Assembly (NCBI GenBank): GCA_029961685.1
Contig: JARWKL010000010.1
Location: 22,852,067-22,916,066, forward strand
DNA: 64,000 bases
Source: Aristolochia californica
Lineage: Eukaryota > Streptophyta > Magnoliopsida > Piperales > Aristolochiaceae
Direction of reading: 5' to 3'
The translations under genes were made by a program, and so were the position numbers. The stretch's first letter is position 1, and every line of letters starts with the position of its first letter. Below are positions 48,121-58,559 of this stretch, piece after piece. The notes beneath the pieces were generated by a model, which was not told where the DNA came from, ran no database searches, and saw only the letters and a program-made list of their open reading frames with translations.

Positions 48121-49400
48121 TCTGCCTCCCCACGGAGAAAGAGCTTGTCCTCCAGCTCAAAAGGTGGGTAGACCTGTTTGAAGATGTCGACACGTTCCCA
48201 TGTGGCAGCATTGGGGTCAGTGTCCGTCCACTGAACGAGAATCTCCCGATGGTCATTGGGCAAGCATGCGCGTAACACCGCGGCTGGGTTAAGAATAACC
48301 TTGTCATGATCAACCGGTGGTAGGAATGGAGCAGATGTAGGCTGTGTCTCGAAATGTGGCTTCAAAAGAGAGAAATGAAACACATCAGTAATTTTGGCCA
48401 TGTTCGGTAATTTGAGTTGATAGACGACTGGTCCCACGCGTCGAAGAATGAGAAACGGTCAGAAAAATCGGGGAGAGAGCTTATAACGTGGAGGTCCCGC
48501 AAGAGACTGCTGACGGTAGGGCTGGAGCCGTAGTCACACATACTCCCCAACCTCAAAAGAGACCTCACGGTGGCCTTTGGCATGACATCCTTCATCCGAG
48601 CTTCGAACGTCAAAGCCGTTATGTGATATTCTGTAGCAGTAGATCCCTGTCCATGTGCGCCTGATCAATCACGTCCACGCGGGTGGACCCTAGGTTGTAC
48701 GAGAGAAGGCAAGGTGGATCCAGGCCATATATAACCCAGAAAGGAGTGGCTTGCAAGGCAGAGTGGAATGAAGTGTTGTAACAGTTTTTGGTCCACGAAA
48801 GCCATTGAACCAATTTCCGCGAACGATCACCCACCAAGCACCGTAGATACATCTCGATGGTGTTGTTCACCACCTCTATTTGTTTGTCTGTCTGTGGATG
48901 ATAGGCGGAGGAGAACTTCAATTTAGTCTCGCTCAAGCGAAAAAGTTTCCACCAAAAGGTGCTCATGAATATTGCATCTCTGTCACTCACAAGGGATTCT
49001 AGAATGCCATGTAAGCAGACTATCTACTCTAGGAAAGTCTGAGAAACCTGTGTTGCTGTATAAGGATGAGCCAGCGGTATAAAATGTTTGTACTTGGAGA
49101 ATCTATCAACCACCACAAAAAGTAAGGATTTGCTGGAGGACAAGGGTAGAACTTTCACAAAATCCATCGAAATGTCGGCCCAAACCTGGTTAGGAAGGGC
49201 CAGATGCTGGAGAAGACCTGCTGGACTCAAGTGCTCAGCTTTGTTGTGCTGGCAAACCTGACAGTCCCCCACATAAGTCGCAATAGAGGGTTTCATGGCT
49301 TGCCAATAAAAATCAGCTCAAATTTTGTGCAAGGTCTTTTGTATCCCCTCGTGTGTACTATCATGGTAGGCCGAGAGAATAGCTGAAATCTACTCGGACT
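48096..49400 (-). pseudogene. Chromovirus integrase and chromodomain
   Basis: On the minus strand the zinc region reads AYHDSTHEG ... CQVCQ near 49390-49250. The catalytic core follows: ISMDFVKVLP near 49155, SDRDAIF near 48985 and QIEVVNNTIEMYL near 48880, giving the D, D and E of the triad. Stops interrupt it near 49330 and 49024. After a frame change the tail 48437-48096 has PNMAKITDVFHFSLLKPH, then ILVQWTDTDPNAATWE, the core of a chromodomain (aromatic and W-E positions visible), and LEDKLFL. Chromodomains steer integration towards marked chromatin in this group. Not functional as it stands. Confidence 0.88.
48121..48133 (-). other. Polypurine tract
   Basis: On the minus strand GTGGGGAGGCAGA directly precedes the 3' LTR start TGTTGTGG. 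Confidence 0.75.
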
Positions 49401-49419
49401 CAAGTGGAAGGAAAAGCCG

Positions 49420-51330
49420 CTACTTGTAATAAATAAGTGAATCCTGGATGGACCACTTTGAATTCATTGTCCCTTCCAAAATCTTCTGATGCAGTCCCTG
49501 CAGTGCAGGGTTAGTGGCATGTGCGTTTCTCACCAAGTCCACAATGAGAAATCTCGGTTGGCTGATCGAATAGACCGACTGATGATCCTCAAAACACCGT
49601 GACAAGGCGTCTGCCACCTTATTTAATCTCCCCGCATGATATTCCACCTAGAAGTCAAACCCCAACAACTTACTGATCCAATGTTGTTGTGGCGACGTCG
49701 TCAAATGCTGTTCTAGTAGGAATTTAAGGTTGTAGTGATCCGTGCGTATGAGAAAAGCCCAGCCCCAGAGATAAGGCCTCCAATGTTGGACCGCCTTGGC
49801 CAACCCAATCAATTCGTGCTCATAGGCTACCAGCTTGTGATGACGCACTGCCAACTGTCTGCTAAAATACGCAATAGGATGGCCCAACTGCTGTAAAATG
49901 ACCCCAATGCCCACGCCCGAAGCGTCACACTCTACCACGAACAATTTGTCAAAGTTGGGAAGTTGTAATACTGGCGTGGATACGGGGGCAGCTTTGAGTG
50001 CCACAAACAACTTGGTGGCCTCCTCATTCCAAATAATGGAATTTTTCTTGAGTAGACTGGTCAATGGTGCTGCCACTGGCCCATAGTTCTGAATAAATTT
50101 GCGGTAGTAGCCCGCAAGACCCAAAAAACCCCGTAATGCAGAACATGACTGTGGCTGCAGCCACTCGTGAATAGCTCGGATCTTCTCGGGATCCACCATA
50201 ACCCCCTCATGTGAGATAATGTGTACCCGATACCCCACATGTGAAGCCGCAAAAGAACACTTGGAATGTTTCAAATAGAGCTTATGTGATCGTGACAAGT
50301 TGAAAACAATCCTCAAGTGTGCCAAGTGATCCTCAACCGACTTGCTATATATCAAAATATCATCGAAAAATACAAGAACAAAATTTTGAAGATAGGGGCT
50401 AAATACCTCGTTCATCAAAGCTTGAAAAGTAGAGGGTGCATTGGATAACCCAAATGGCATGACGACGAACTCAAAGTGGCCATGGTGCGTGTGGAACGCC
50501 GTCTTCTTGATATCAGAGGGGTGCATCTGGACCTGATGGTATCCCAAACCGAGGTCGACTTTAGTGAATAACCACGACCCATGTAACTCATCCAGGAGCT
50601 CATCCACTACCAGAATCGAAAACTTGTCTTTAACTGTCTGCACATTCAACTCCCGGTAATCCATGCAGAAACTCCATCTCCCATCATGTTTCTTCACAAG
50701 TAAGACCGGTGAAGAGAACGGGGAGCGACTGGGACGAACAAGACCTTGTTTCAACATATCCTGGCACTGACACTCTATCTCGTCCTTCTGAAGGTGTGGG
50801 TAATGGTACGGTCGCACGACCACTACCTCAGATCCTAGTTTCAGACAGATCCTGTGGTCACAGTGCCTTTGGGGAGGCAAACCTGAAGGCTCCTGGAAGA
50901 GGTCAGAGAACTCATCAACCAGACTCTCACTAGTACTGTCAGGCTGTTCATGTGTCTGCGAAGTGTGCATGTGGTGGGCCCTGTTCACCTGACAGCCCTG
51001 TAAGCGCACCCGACTCCCGGCCAAATCAAAGCTCATGGTTAAAGCCGAAATGTCCCACAGAATGGGCCCCAATGTTTGTAACCATTTAATGCCTAATACC
51101 ATATCAAATCCCGCCAAGGGAATAACAAAAAATTCAGCGTTAAACTAAGTAAAGCCAATGGAAAAATTTACTGCCTTACTAATCTCATAGCTAGGGACCT
51201 TCTTGCCATTGGCCACTGAGTCGGTGGCTGTCGGATGAGTGTGTATCTGGACCTGGAGATGCTATGCGGCTATCAAACTCAAAAAAATGTGTGTACTCCC
51301 TGAGTCGACTAGTCCCACCAGTTCTCAGTC
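49420..51330 (-). pseudogene. Chromovirus protease, RT and RNase H
   Basis: Protease DSGSTH lies near 51305-51285, in frame with stops before it. The main open stretch is 51117-49648 (489 residues). RT blocks are RPYHYPHLQKDEIE, FCMDYRELN, VVMPFGLSNAPSTFQ and VFFDDILIYS (the usual first residue of the YxDD-like motif is Phe). RNase H blocks are VECDASGVGIG, YEHELIGLA and IRTDHYNLKFLL. It ends with TAG at 49650-49648 directly followed in frame by EYHAGRLNKVADALSR (49647-49420), the normal continuation, so that stop is a single lesion. The RT itself looks nearly intact. Confidence 0.92.
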
Positions 51331-51389
51331 GATGACATGAGCTCAAACTTGCATTGTATTAGGCGATTTCTGGCCAGTAATAGCATGCA

Positions 51390-52479
51390 AGGATATCTCC
51401 GGTGGTTCCTCCTCAACAATATCCTCTGGCTCCTCTGGATCCTCTGAATCTTCCACCTCGAGCCAAAATAATCGTTTACATTGGTTTCCTACCCAATACT
51501 ACTCACCGCAGTTAAAACATAAATTTTTGGACCGCCTTTCTGCTATCTCCGCACTTGTTAATTTTTTTATAAAGCTTGGTAGGGAATTACCAGGGCGGGG
51601 ATCGGCTACCTGAGTCGTAGTCGGAGTGTGTCTCGATGGGGCTGCCCGGAGATGCTCCCTGAGATGAATTATAGTGGCTCCCTTGCCACGTGGAGGAAAT
51701 TTTCCTCTCACCTGACCAACCCGACTTACGTTGCTGCAACTGTTGTCGTTGTTCCATTGCTCGTGCAATATTCATTGAATGAGCTAAATCCGTAGGCATA
51801 AGGAGTTCTACCACTAGCTGTAAATACTCATTGAGACCTGCTGTGAATAGGGAGACCTGCTGGTCAACCAATACCCTCTCACCAGCACGAGCCAACTTTT
51901 CCTGGAACAGTTTTTGATATTGTTCCACCGAACCAATTTGTCGCAATAGGAATAACTCTCCCAGGAGGTTGTTGTTGGCGGGAGGGCCAAATCTAACTGT
52001 GCATATATTTTTAAATTTTCCCCAAGTCATCCCTGGTCTCTCTTTCTCTACGTGAGTAACCCATAACATGGCTTCATCTGTCATATGGAACGAGGCTAGT
52101 TGCACCTTATTCCATTCAGTAGTCCCTTGGTTCAAAAAAATTTTTCACATCTATGCAACCAAATTAAGGGATCAACTGAACCATTGAAAGAGGGAAACTC
52201 TAACTTAGTGTACCTTGGAACTGTGCCTCCATGTTGGGGTCCTTGGATAGCAGTGCGCCCAGGCCATTGTTCCCCTCTTCTGTGATATGGTTGATCGACC
52301 TCTCTCACCTTTGGACTCTGATGTCTCTCTGCCCTCAACTCCGTTAGCATGCTGATGACTCGGCTCATCTCTTCTTCCAAACCACAAACCTTCCCCAACA
52401 TTGGTTGTGCTGTTTCAAGGCTATCTTCTATCTTTTGTATCCTGATTTGGATTTCTTCATTGCTGATATTATCCCCCAT
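51390..52479 (-). pseudogene. Chromovirus gag
   Basis: Start codon at 52479, nine bases from the primer site. The first open stretch (52479-52132) has coiled-coil-like EIQIRIQKIEDSLE and LEEEMSRVISMLTEL, then FNGSVDPLIWLHRCEKFF, the start of the gag capsid-like domain. A frameshift at the A7/T5 run 52134-52145 leads to 52135-51587 with AMLWVTHVEKE, SVEQYQKLFQEKLARAG and LFTAGLNEYLQ. A second shift leads to 51768-51499, ending in LCFNCGE. The zinc knuckle continues past a TAG as YWVGNQCKR, where the His ligand is replaced by Asn. Two more stops precede protease. Confidence 0.88.
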
Positions 52480-52487
52480 GTTACCCT

Positions 52488-52499
52488 ACTCTGATACCA
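52488..52499 (-). other. Chromovirus primer-binding site
   Basis: TGGTATCAGAGT on the minus strand, three bases after the 5' LTR end at 52503. Matches initiator Met tRNA. Confidence 0.9.
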
Positions 52500-52502
52500 A
52501 GT

Positions 52503-53391
52503 TGTTATGGTCCTGGGTCATGGTTCGAGTAACACGACGTGGGATTTGTGAATCCAGCACTGGTACTGAGTTGTTGGACTCGGTAAGGAGGCTTAAAGAT
52601 CCCTTCTTTGGCTAATCTTCCACCAATGATCAGTCTCCCTTTTTATGAACTCATTCTAGTGCTAAAGTTATAGCTAGAATGGAATTAATTCAGGTGGAGA
52701 GATAATGGAAGAATACTTGTTCTTGCTCACGTAAATCAGGGTTTCAACCCTGATTTGATGCAACTCGTGCTAGGATTTGAAGGCCTAGCTTAGGGGGCAG
52801 CCTTGGCTCACGTTGATGGTTGTTCTTGCTCTATTTTCGTGATGATTCCCCAACAAGAAGAGTTTCTTTAATCCTTCACGTGGAAGAACTAGGACTCTTC
52901 CTTTTTTGCTACTTGTCAAGAGGGAATTGAACCCTACTTGTTGTTGACACTGATGAGGAGGGAAGACCCTCTCTTTGGGCTCAAAAAAGGGGCAGGTAGT
53001 TCCTCTTCTTAGTATGGATGATGATGGATGAAGTTGGGTGAAGATGGATGGCAATGGACAGTGAAGGATAGGTTGGATTTTTGGAGTAAACCCTAAACTC
53101 GAGATCAAGAGGTGATCTCAACCTGTTTACACTAGGTTATTCTAAAATCTCAAAGCTTACTTATTTCATTCATTCCATTCCCTTAAATAGATCACGTCAT
53201 GGAGTTTTAGGGTTAGGGTTACAATAATTCCCCATAATGCCCCTACATTTAAAAGTAATTAGAAATAACTCCTACTTAAAATAATATAAGAAATAAATCC
53301 TACTCAGAGTAATATACGAAATAAATCCTATTGAGTGAGTTATTTTTTCCTCCTTCGTTGTGTGACTTGGTGTGCTATTGAGTCCACAACA
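52503..53391 (-). mobile_element. Chromovirus 5' LTR
   Basis: 889 bases, TGTTATGGTCCTGGG to GAGTCCACAACA on the plus strand; the transcribed strand is minus. About 12 bases longer than the 3' LTR, partly from an insertion near 53197 (TCATGGAGTTTTAGGG). Confidence 0.92.
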
Positions 53392-53760
53392 GAGGAAAAT
53401 AGTAGTAGGAGGAGTTGATTATTGTACTAAAGTGCATATAGTAAGAGTTGACAACATCGAAGGAGTTGACCACATCTGAGTGAAAAACAACAAAAAAGAT
53501 TTGACTCTATGCACTAAAAAGTTATGAAATAAAAAAAAAATCAGTCGACCCTTATAGGGTGCAAAAGCAAGAGGAGTTGAACTCTGGGGCGGAGAGGATT
53601 CAATCTTTGGGGAGGATTCGACTAGAAAATCAATCTATTAGAAGAAAACATTGTGGAAGCCACGTTGTAGCAATTCAATTTCCTGAATATCGGTACAAAT
53701 CCAAAAATTATATGTTTCCAAATTATGTAAGTAACCTATAATATGTTTGGTATTAAAAAT
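53392..53760 (+). mobile_element. Copia-type LTR, right part
   Basis: Resumes the GGAGTTGA/GAGTTGAC word style of 47160-47243 after the chromovirus. Ends in sequence comparable to 11130-11190 (TTATGTAAGTAAC versus TTTTGTAAGTGTT). No ORF of note. Confidence 0.5.
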
Positions 53761-54164
53761 AGGAACTATTGATTTTTTTCATAATTTTTAGACCTTTGTT
53801 TTCACCTTCTTTTGGTAAATGTTGGAGAATTTGCTCTTTAACCCAAACCCGCCTCTAATGAAATTCTCTCTTCTCACAATGAAAACCAAGCCTCGTAAGC
53901 TCTTGCACATGATTGAAGAAGTTTTTGCCTCCTTCAAAGCTAGCTTAAAAGGTTGATAGTTTTCTTTATTGTGCTAAGAAATTATGTGTTGTTTTTTTTA
54001 ATACTTAAATCTCAGTTAGTTAAACATGTGCTAAGGGATTTTAAGACCATATTTGATTCAACCATTGCATTGTGAGTAGTTGTGTTATTGACAACCATTT
54101 GAAATTAGTTTTACAACCTCCTCTATTTTCATATCATATTAATGCATGCCTATATGTTATTTTT
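53761..54164. other. Unassigned LTR-like sequence
   Basis: No gene. Contains CTTCTTTTGGTAAATGTTGG and a possible continuation of the split LTR. Confidence 0.35.
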
Positions 54165-55180
54165 ATTGGGGCATTTGAAATGGCTTTTACTAAGCATTGA
54201 AACTTTGGGATAGAATTTCAAATCCAAGTATTTACATTTATATACTTTGAGATATATCAATGATAATTGGTCGAGTACAATGAACTGGTGCTAAGTACAC
54301 TTTGAAAAATCATTCACTATAATTTATAATGCTACTTATGGGTTATAGTTTGAAATTTATTATTTTTGAGTCAAATTGTTTACATCCCCCGACTTGAAAA
54401 GCCAATCCCATATTTAAATTGAACCGATATTTTCAAATGAACACATCTTTTGCTGCCTATATTTTCAAATCAAATCATAAATGACTACTATGAGTTATTT
54501 TCATTTTAAAATCAAGTCACTAAGGACTATTTTAAACTACTAATTACATTGGATAGATGTACCTATTTGTTTGTACCAAGATTAATAAAATTTTCCTATT
54601 GAGAGATAATTAATATTGTGTTACATTGTAAAAAAGTAATACTTACAATTGGGTCAAACCTTCCTTAGGTAAGACCATCCTCACCCCAAATTTATTCAAG
54701 AAAAAAAATTATGGCTAAAGAATTGAAGGTGGGAAGTTGTGTTTGCAGTTGTTCGAGTCATAAAACCTTGTGAAGGTAGGTGATGCTGAAAATCTCTTTG
54801 TGGGTCTTAGATTGGTGTGCCTAGTGAGTCGTTGAAAATCTATGTGCTGGTCTACCTTGTCAATTGATGAAAAATCTCATTGTGGGTCTAGACATGAATG
54901 CCTAATTAGTTGTTAAATCTGAGGGAGTACCATTGTAAGTTGGTTGTTATGGTCAATTGAATTGCATAAGTCCATTTGTGGGCAACATTGCAATTGGCCT
55001 TCGAGGTGATTTGTTTTATATGTTATTGGGCAAGCCAAGATTAGTGGCTCCTTAAGATTATGAAACATCTTGAGGGGGTAGACTCGCAATCAGCTAGAAG
55101 GACTTCATACCACCCTAAAAATCCTATGTGTACTTTGTAGTAATTGCTTCTATGAATGTCATTGCTCATTGTGAACATGA
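54165..55180 (+). repeat. Dispersed LTR-derived repeat, second plus copy
   Basis: Colinear with 9370-10260: TTGAGATATATCAATGATAA, GGTAAGACC, TGTGGGTCTAGAC and ACTTTGTAGTAATTGCTTC. No coding capacity. Confidence 0.55.
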
Positions 55181-55525
55181 ACTTTAAAATTGACCTTCGA
55201 TTTTGAATTAATTAGAAGCACATAGGAATGAAGTAAAAGCAGTTCAAATTTAGAATAAAAGTTAAAAAACCTACCATTTTATTAGACTATATATACCTTA
55301 ATTGTAGATCATCTATATATTGGATTACCAATGAGTAAAATAGGAAATCAACATATAGAAATTTTTTTTTAAAATGTTTAGAAATCATGTCCAAGAAAAG
55401 TAGCAAGCAAGTGACTGAGATTTTACTCACAACTTTAATGCCCGTGAAGAGTGAATTAAGCATAGAAAAAAATAGGAAAAAAAACTCAAAAAATGGGTTG
55501 TTCATTAAAAACTATAATAATGTGA

Positions 55526-55530
<5 letters not shown>
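55181..55530. other. AT-rich spacer
   Basis: No recognised feature; the open frame on the minus strand here is low-complexity. Confidence 0.4.

Positions 55531-55566
<36 letters not shown>
55531..55566. repeat. (TA)n microsatellite
   Basis: Eighteen uninterrupted TA units. Likely polymorphic in length. Confidence 0.97.
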
Positions 55567-55568
<2 letters not shown>

Positions 55569-55706
55569 TTTCTCAAAATCACCAACATAAGTTCTTCTAC
55601 ACTATCAAAATAATAAAAATCTACAAAAACAAAAATCAAAGTAAACAAAAAAATAGACTAAGGAAATGTGTCCCCCTCCCAAGTCTTGGAAGTCGAATCT
55701 CCATTC

Positions 55707-56150
55707 AGAAGAGGGGGTGTTACGGTCCCGGATCTAATACATGGATTCATAGGGAGGAAGAAGAGAAAAATGAAGATCAAGCCAAAGGAAAGCTTGAAAA
55801 CCCAAGGTTCTTTGAGGAGAACATACACCCCTGGTCTCGTTGAGGAGAATTCAAAAACCTTGATTACTCTAAATCAATGCTTACCTTTATCATTACTCTT
55901 ACCCCTTAAATAGGGTTCACCCTTACAAGGTTTAAGATAAAATACTCAAAAATATCCCTATAAATAAAATATTCCAAAAATGCCCTTGTGGCTTATTAAT
56001 TCTTTAACTAGCATAAAATAAAGTAAAATTAATGAAAAATAATTAAAATAATAATGTTATTGCGTGCATAATAGGAGGCAAGGCTGTCCTTCCCTAGGTA
56101 AAATCCCTATACCCTCCCAATCCCATATCGAAGAGAAAGAAGGGATTTTG
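55707..56150 (+). mobile_element. Gypsy-type 3' LTR with polypurine tract
   Basis: AGAAGAGGGGG at 55707-55717 directly precedes TGTTACGGTCCCGG at 55718, the standard polypurine-tract/LTR join for a plus-strand element. Upstream GTCGAATCTCCATTCAG also fits a gypsy 3' end. The LTR contains CCCCTTAAATAGGG, a possible TATA region. Its end is not visible, probably lost at the microsatellites at 56157. The opening bases resemble those of the chromovirus LTR on the plus strand, although the orientation differs. Confidence 0.55.
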
Positions 56151-56153
56151 GAG

Positions 56154-56156
<3 letters not shown>

Positions 56157-56212
<56 letters not shown>

Positions 56213-56223
56213 TTTTTGGAGTG

Positions 56224-56274
<51 letters not shown>
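56157..56274. repeat. Compound (GA)n-(TA)n-(GA)n microsatellite
   Basis: GA repeat 56157-56210, TA repeat 56228-56255, GA repeat 56255-56274. Expected to be highly variable. Confidence 0.97.
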
Positions 56275-56276
<2 letters not shown>

Positions 56277-56514
56277 TTGTTTTTTATATAATTTCTAATA
56301 ACTCTAATAGCAATTTGTCTGGGGGGTATTATAATTCTTCAATAGGAATAGGTTGACAATACAATACAAATACAGAAAAACAGGAAAAGTTATTATAACT
56401 ATGGCTAAAGCAAAAAAAGTAATAACATAAACTGGTATTAAGAAGGGTTCCTTAATGAAAGATTGATTATAAATATGGCTAAAGCAAATTAAATAACTAA
56501 CATAAGCAAACAGG
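56275..56514. other. Spacer next to the viral insertion
   Basis: AT-rich. ATGGCTAAAGCAAA occurs twice (56401 and 56477), hinting at a short tandem repeat. No gene. Confidence 0.45.
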
Positions 56515-56820
56515 CTATATTCTAATGGATTTTCCTATATATAAAATGCTAAATAGAATTGTTAAAAATAGATAAAAATTTTCACACAAAATTATAAATA
56601 AAACTATAAACAGAACAAGCATACAAAATATAAAGGAAGTTCGTGGCGTAGTGACAACCAGGAGCGATCCTGGTCTTTCAATGCAGCGGGATCTGTCAGA
56701 GCTACTAGCCCTCACCCAGTAGTTCCCAGCTAATAATCTACTTTTTTTTTGACAAACTTCAAAAGTTGTAAGAATTAAAAGACTAACAATAATGATTATT
56801 ACGACAAAAATTAGTATCAT
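56515..56820 (-). pseudogene. Small ORF with hydrophobic N-terminus after the viral leader
   Basis: 101 codons. Residues 1-19 (MILIFVVIIIIVSLLILTT) look like a transmembrane segment, followed by a basic stretch and a Ser/Arg-rich middle; about residues 64-95 are again hydrophobic. The same start occurs in tandem copy 2 at 58626 (MILLCVVIIIIVSLLILT), where a stop after 23 codons follows because the repeat ends. I do not recognise it. It could be a small viral membrane protein or chance AT-rich reading; homology between copies covers only the first 20 or so codons. Confidence 0.35.
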
Positions 56821-57339
56821 AAATAAAGATAAAACCAGAGAGGAAAAATAGTTGACGTGAAATTTCCTAAAGGTACATCCTAAACCTTTATTGTTTTAAT
56901 CCTTGTTTTTCTTTCTTCAGGTATAGAGAACCCAAAAAATGACGACTTGTACGGCTTCCTAGCAATTTTTCTTCTGCCATGAGCTCCTCTTTTTTTTTCC
57001 CCACAACAAAGCCCTGACGCCTCCTTTGGCTAAACCAGCGAACATATGGGACATAGGACCAAGAAACATAAAAGGATCACCATAAATATTTTACGTCATG
57101 CAGGGGATTGACTCCAGATTAGAGAAAGAAATTATGGATTCAAACAGACAAAGGTTTAGGAGTTCCCTTTAGGAAAACCACTAAGTAAATAAATTTACTT
57201 TTTTAAAAATAAGAACTTACGTGGAAACACAGTTGATGTAGGAATTATGCAGGGGATTCAGAGGAAGAGAAAGAAGTCAGGGGGTTAGAGAGCAAGGTGT
57301 GCAAGAACTGAGTTTTTTTAATTCATATCTTCTATAACT

Positions 57340-57430
57340 TACAATTGTGTATTTATAGACAAACCTTTGCCGACATGGAATATATAGAGATTGTCATCCG
57401 GGTGCTCATTGGCCCCCATCGTTAATGACT
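57340..57430 (-). promoter_or_regulatory. Probable viral RNA promoter
   Basis: On the minus strand TATAAATA lies at 57357-57350, preceded by GATGACAATCTC and followed by a leader rich in CTCT. The copy 2 equivalent at 59157-59150 reads TATAACTA. It lies between the viroplasmin tail and the next ORF, where Caulimoviridae place the full-length RNA promoter. Activity is not known. Confidence 0.55.
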
Positions 57431-57886
57431 TATCTCATAATCTTTACAAGTTTGCGGCTAAGGTTAAACAAAACCCATAAAGGAAAAATACAAACTTTTT
57501 ACAAAGTCAAAAACAAGGTGTTAGGAAACCAGGGGCATCTTCAAACCACCAGGAGCAAGAAAGATTATCTTCTCAAACCATGTTCTAAAAGAGTGGGCTG
57601 GAAACTTTTATCTCAAACCATATGATGAAACCATGGGCTGGAAAACCATGTGCTGAAACCGTGGGCTGAATTTTTTGTCTTCTCAAACACGATCATGTCT
57701 ATCTTTATTCTGAGTCAATGATAGTCTTTTCAGGTGTCTTTTCTAGATAATCTTCTCAGTATCCATTATCTTGAATAATAGTCTAAGTATCCATTATGAA
57801 TTTCTTTTCTAGATAATATTCGTAGTACTTTTCTCTTGCTATTTCCCATCTAAAGTGGTCAAATTGTGTATAGTTTCTGAGTCAAA

Positions 57887-58377
57887 TCATAGTCTTCGTA
57901 TGCTTCTTGAGAATAACACTGTAGAGTCTTGAGTACCAGTAGATCCAGATTTATTGGATATTTTTAAGTCTTGTTTCTCATAACCTTGTTCTTTAAGATA
58001 TTCTTGAAAATATTCTTTCATCATCTTTTTAATATCTTCTGGATTTGTCTGTTGTTTGTCTTTCTTCTTTTCTTCTGACATTTTTGGCAAATGTCCAGCC
58101 GTCAACGGATTTGATGTATCTTTACCAGCTACCATTTGAGTTGGACTAGCTAGTGAGACCCTCACTAGTGTGTATCTGGGTAGAAAAAGTACCAGTTAAT
58201 CTTGCCTTGAGTTGTTTGTTTTCTTCTTCAATGGTGTTTATGTATTCTTTCTGAAAATTATTCTTTTCCTAGAGTAACATTCTCTTTTCATTGAGTCTTT
58301 GTATGGTCTTTGATAGGGTTTCACAGTGATCACGAAAAAAAATTCTTCTAGTATCTTTGGCAATCCCATAAGATACT
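57887..58377 (-). pseudogene. Viroplasmin-protein tail, second copy
   Basis: Duplicate of 60156-59660. The open stretch 58165-57887 (92 residues) contains PTQMVAGKDTSNPL, HLPKMSEEKKKDKQQT and DIKKMMKEYFQEYLKEQGYE, free of the stop present in the longer copy. Upstream, the viroplasmin domain itself is missing: homology begins at 58377 (GATACT) and joins unrelated sequence at 58378-58559. Confidence 0.8.
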
Positions 58378-58559
58378 GTTTTAAATGGAATTGGTACCCT
58401 AGCAAGAAAAATAGAGCAAAATGTAATTTATGTTTTATAGAAATTTGTATACCCTGCCTAAAGATTTTAGGTATAACACCAGAAGATAATACTTTGCATA
58501 ACAAGATCAATAATACCTAATTAAAAATTAAATCCAGATATAGTAAAAAGAACATTACA

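Larger units (their letters stand above)
47244..53391 (-). mobile_element. Ty3/gypsy chromovirus with both LTRs
   Basis: 6.15 kb, minus strand. LTRs at 52503-53391 (5') and 47244-48120 (3'), both ending TGTT...AACA. An initiator-Met primer site lies at 52499-52488 and a polypurine tract at 48133-48121. Coding order is gag, protease, RT, RNase H, integrase and a C-terminal chromodomain-like segment, which defines a chromovirus. The body is GC-richer than its surroundings. Multiple stops and at least two frameshifts. The first 100 or so bases of the LTRs differ at ten positions, so the insertion is old. The five bases flanking (AAGCA left, GAGGA right) do not match. Confidence 0.93.
56759..58377 (-). 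repeat. Viral tandem repeat, copy 1
   Basis: Direct repeat of 58560-60156. Shared landmarks are GTAAGAATTAAAAGACTAAC, GACGCCTCCTTTGGCTAAAC, GAACATATGGGACATAGGACC, GGAGTTCCCTTTAGGAAAACC and the TTTACAAAGTCAAAAACAAG region. The separation is about 1.8 kb. Confidence 0.92.
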
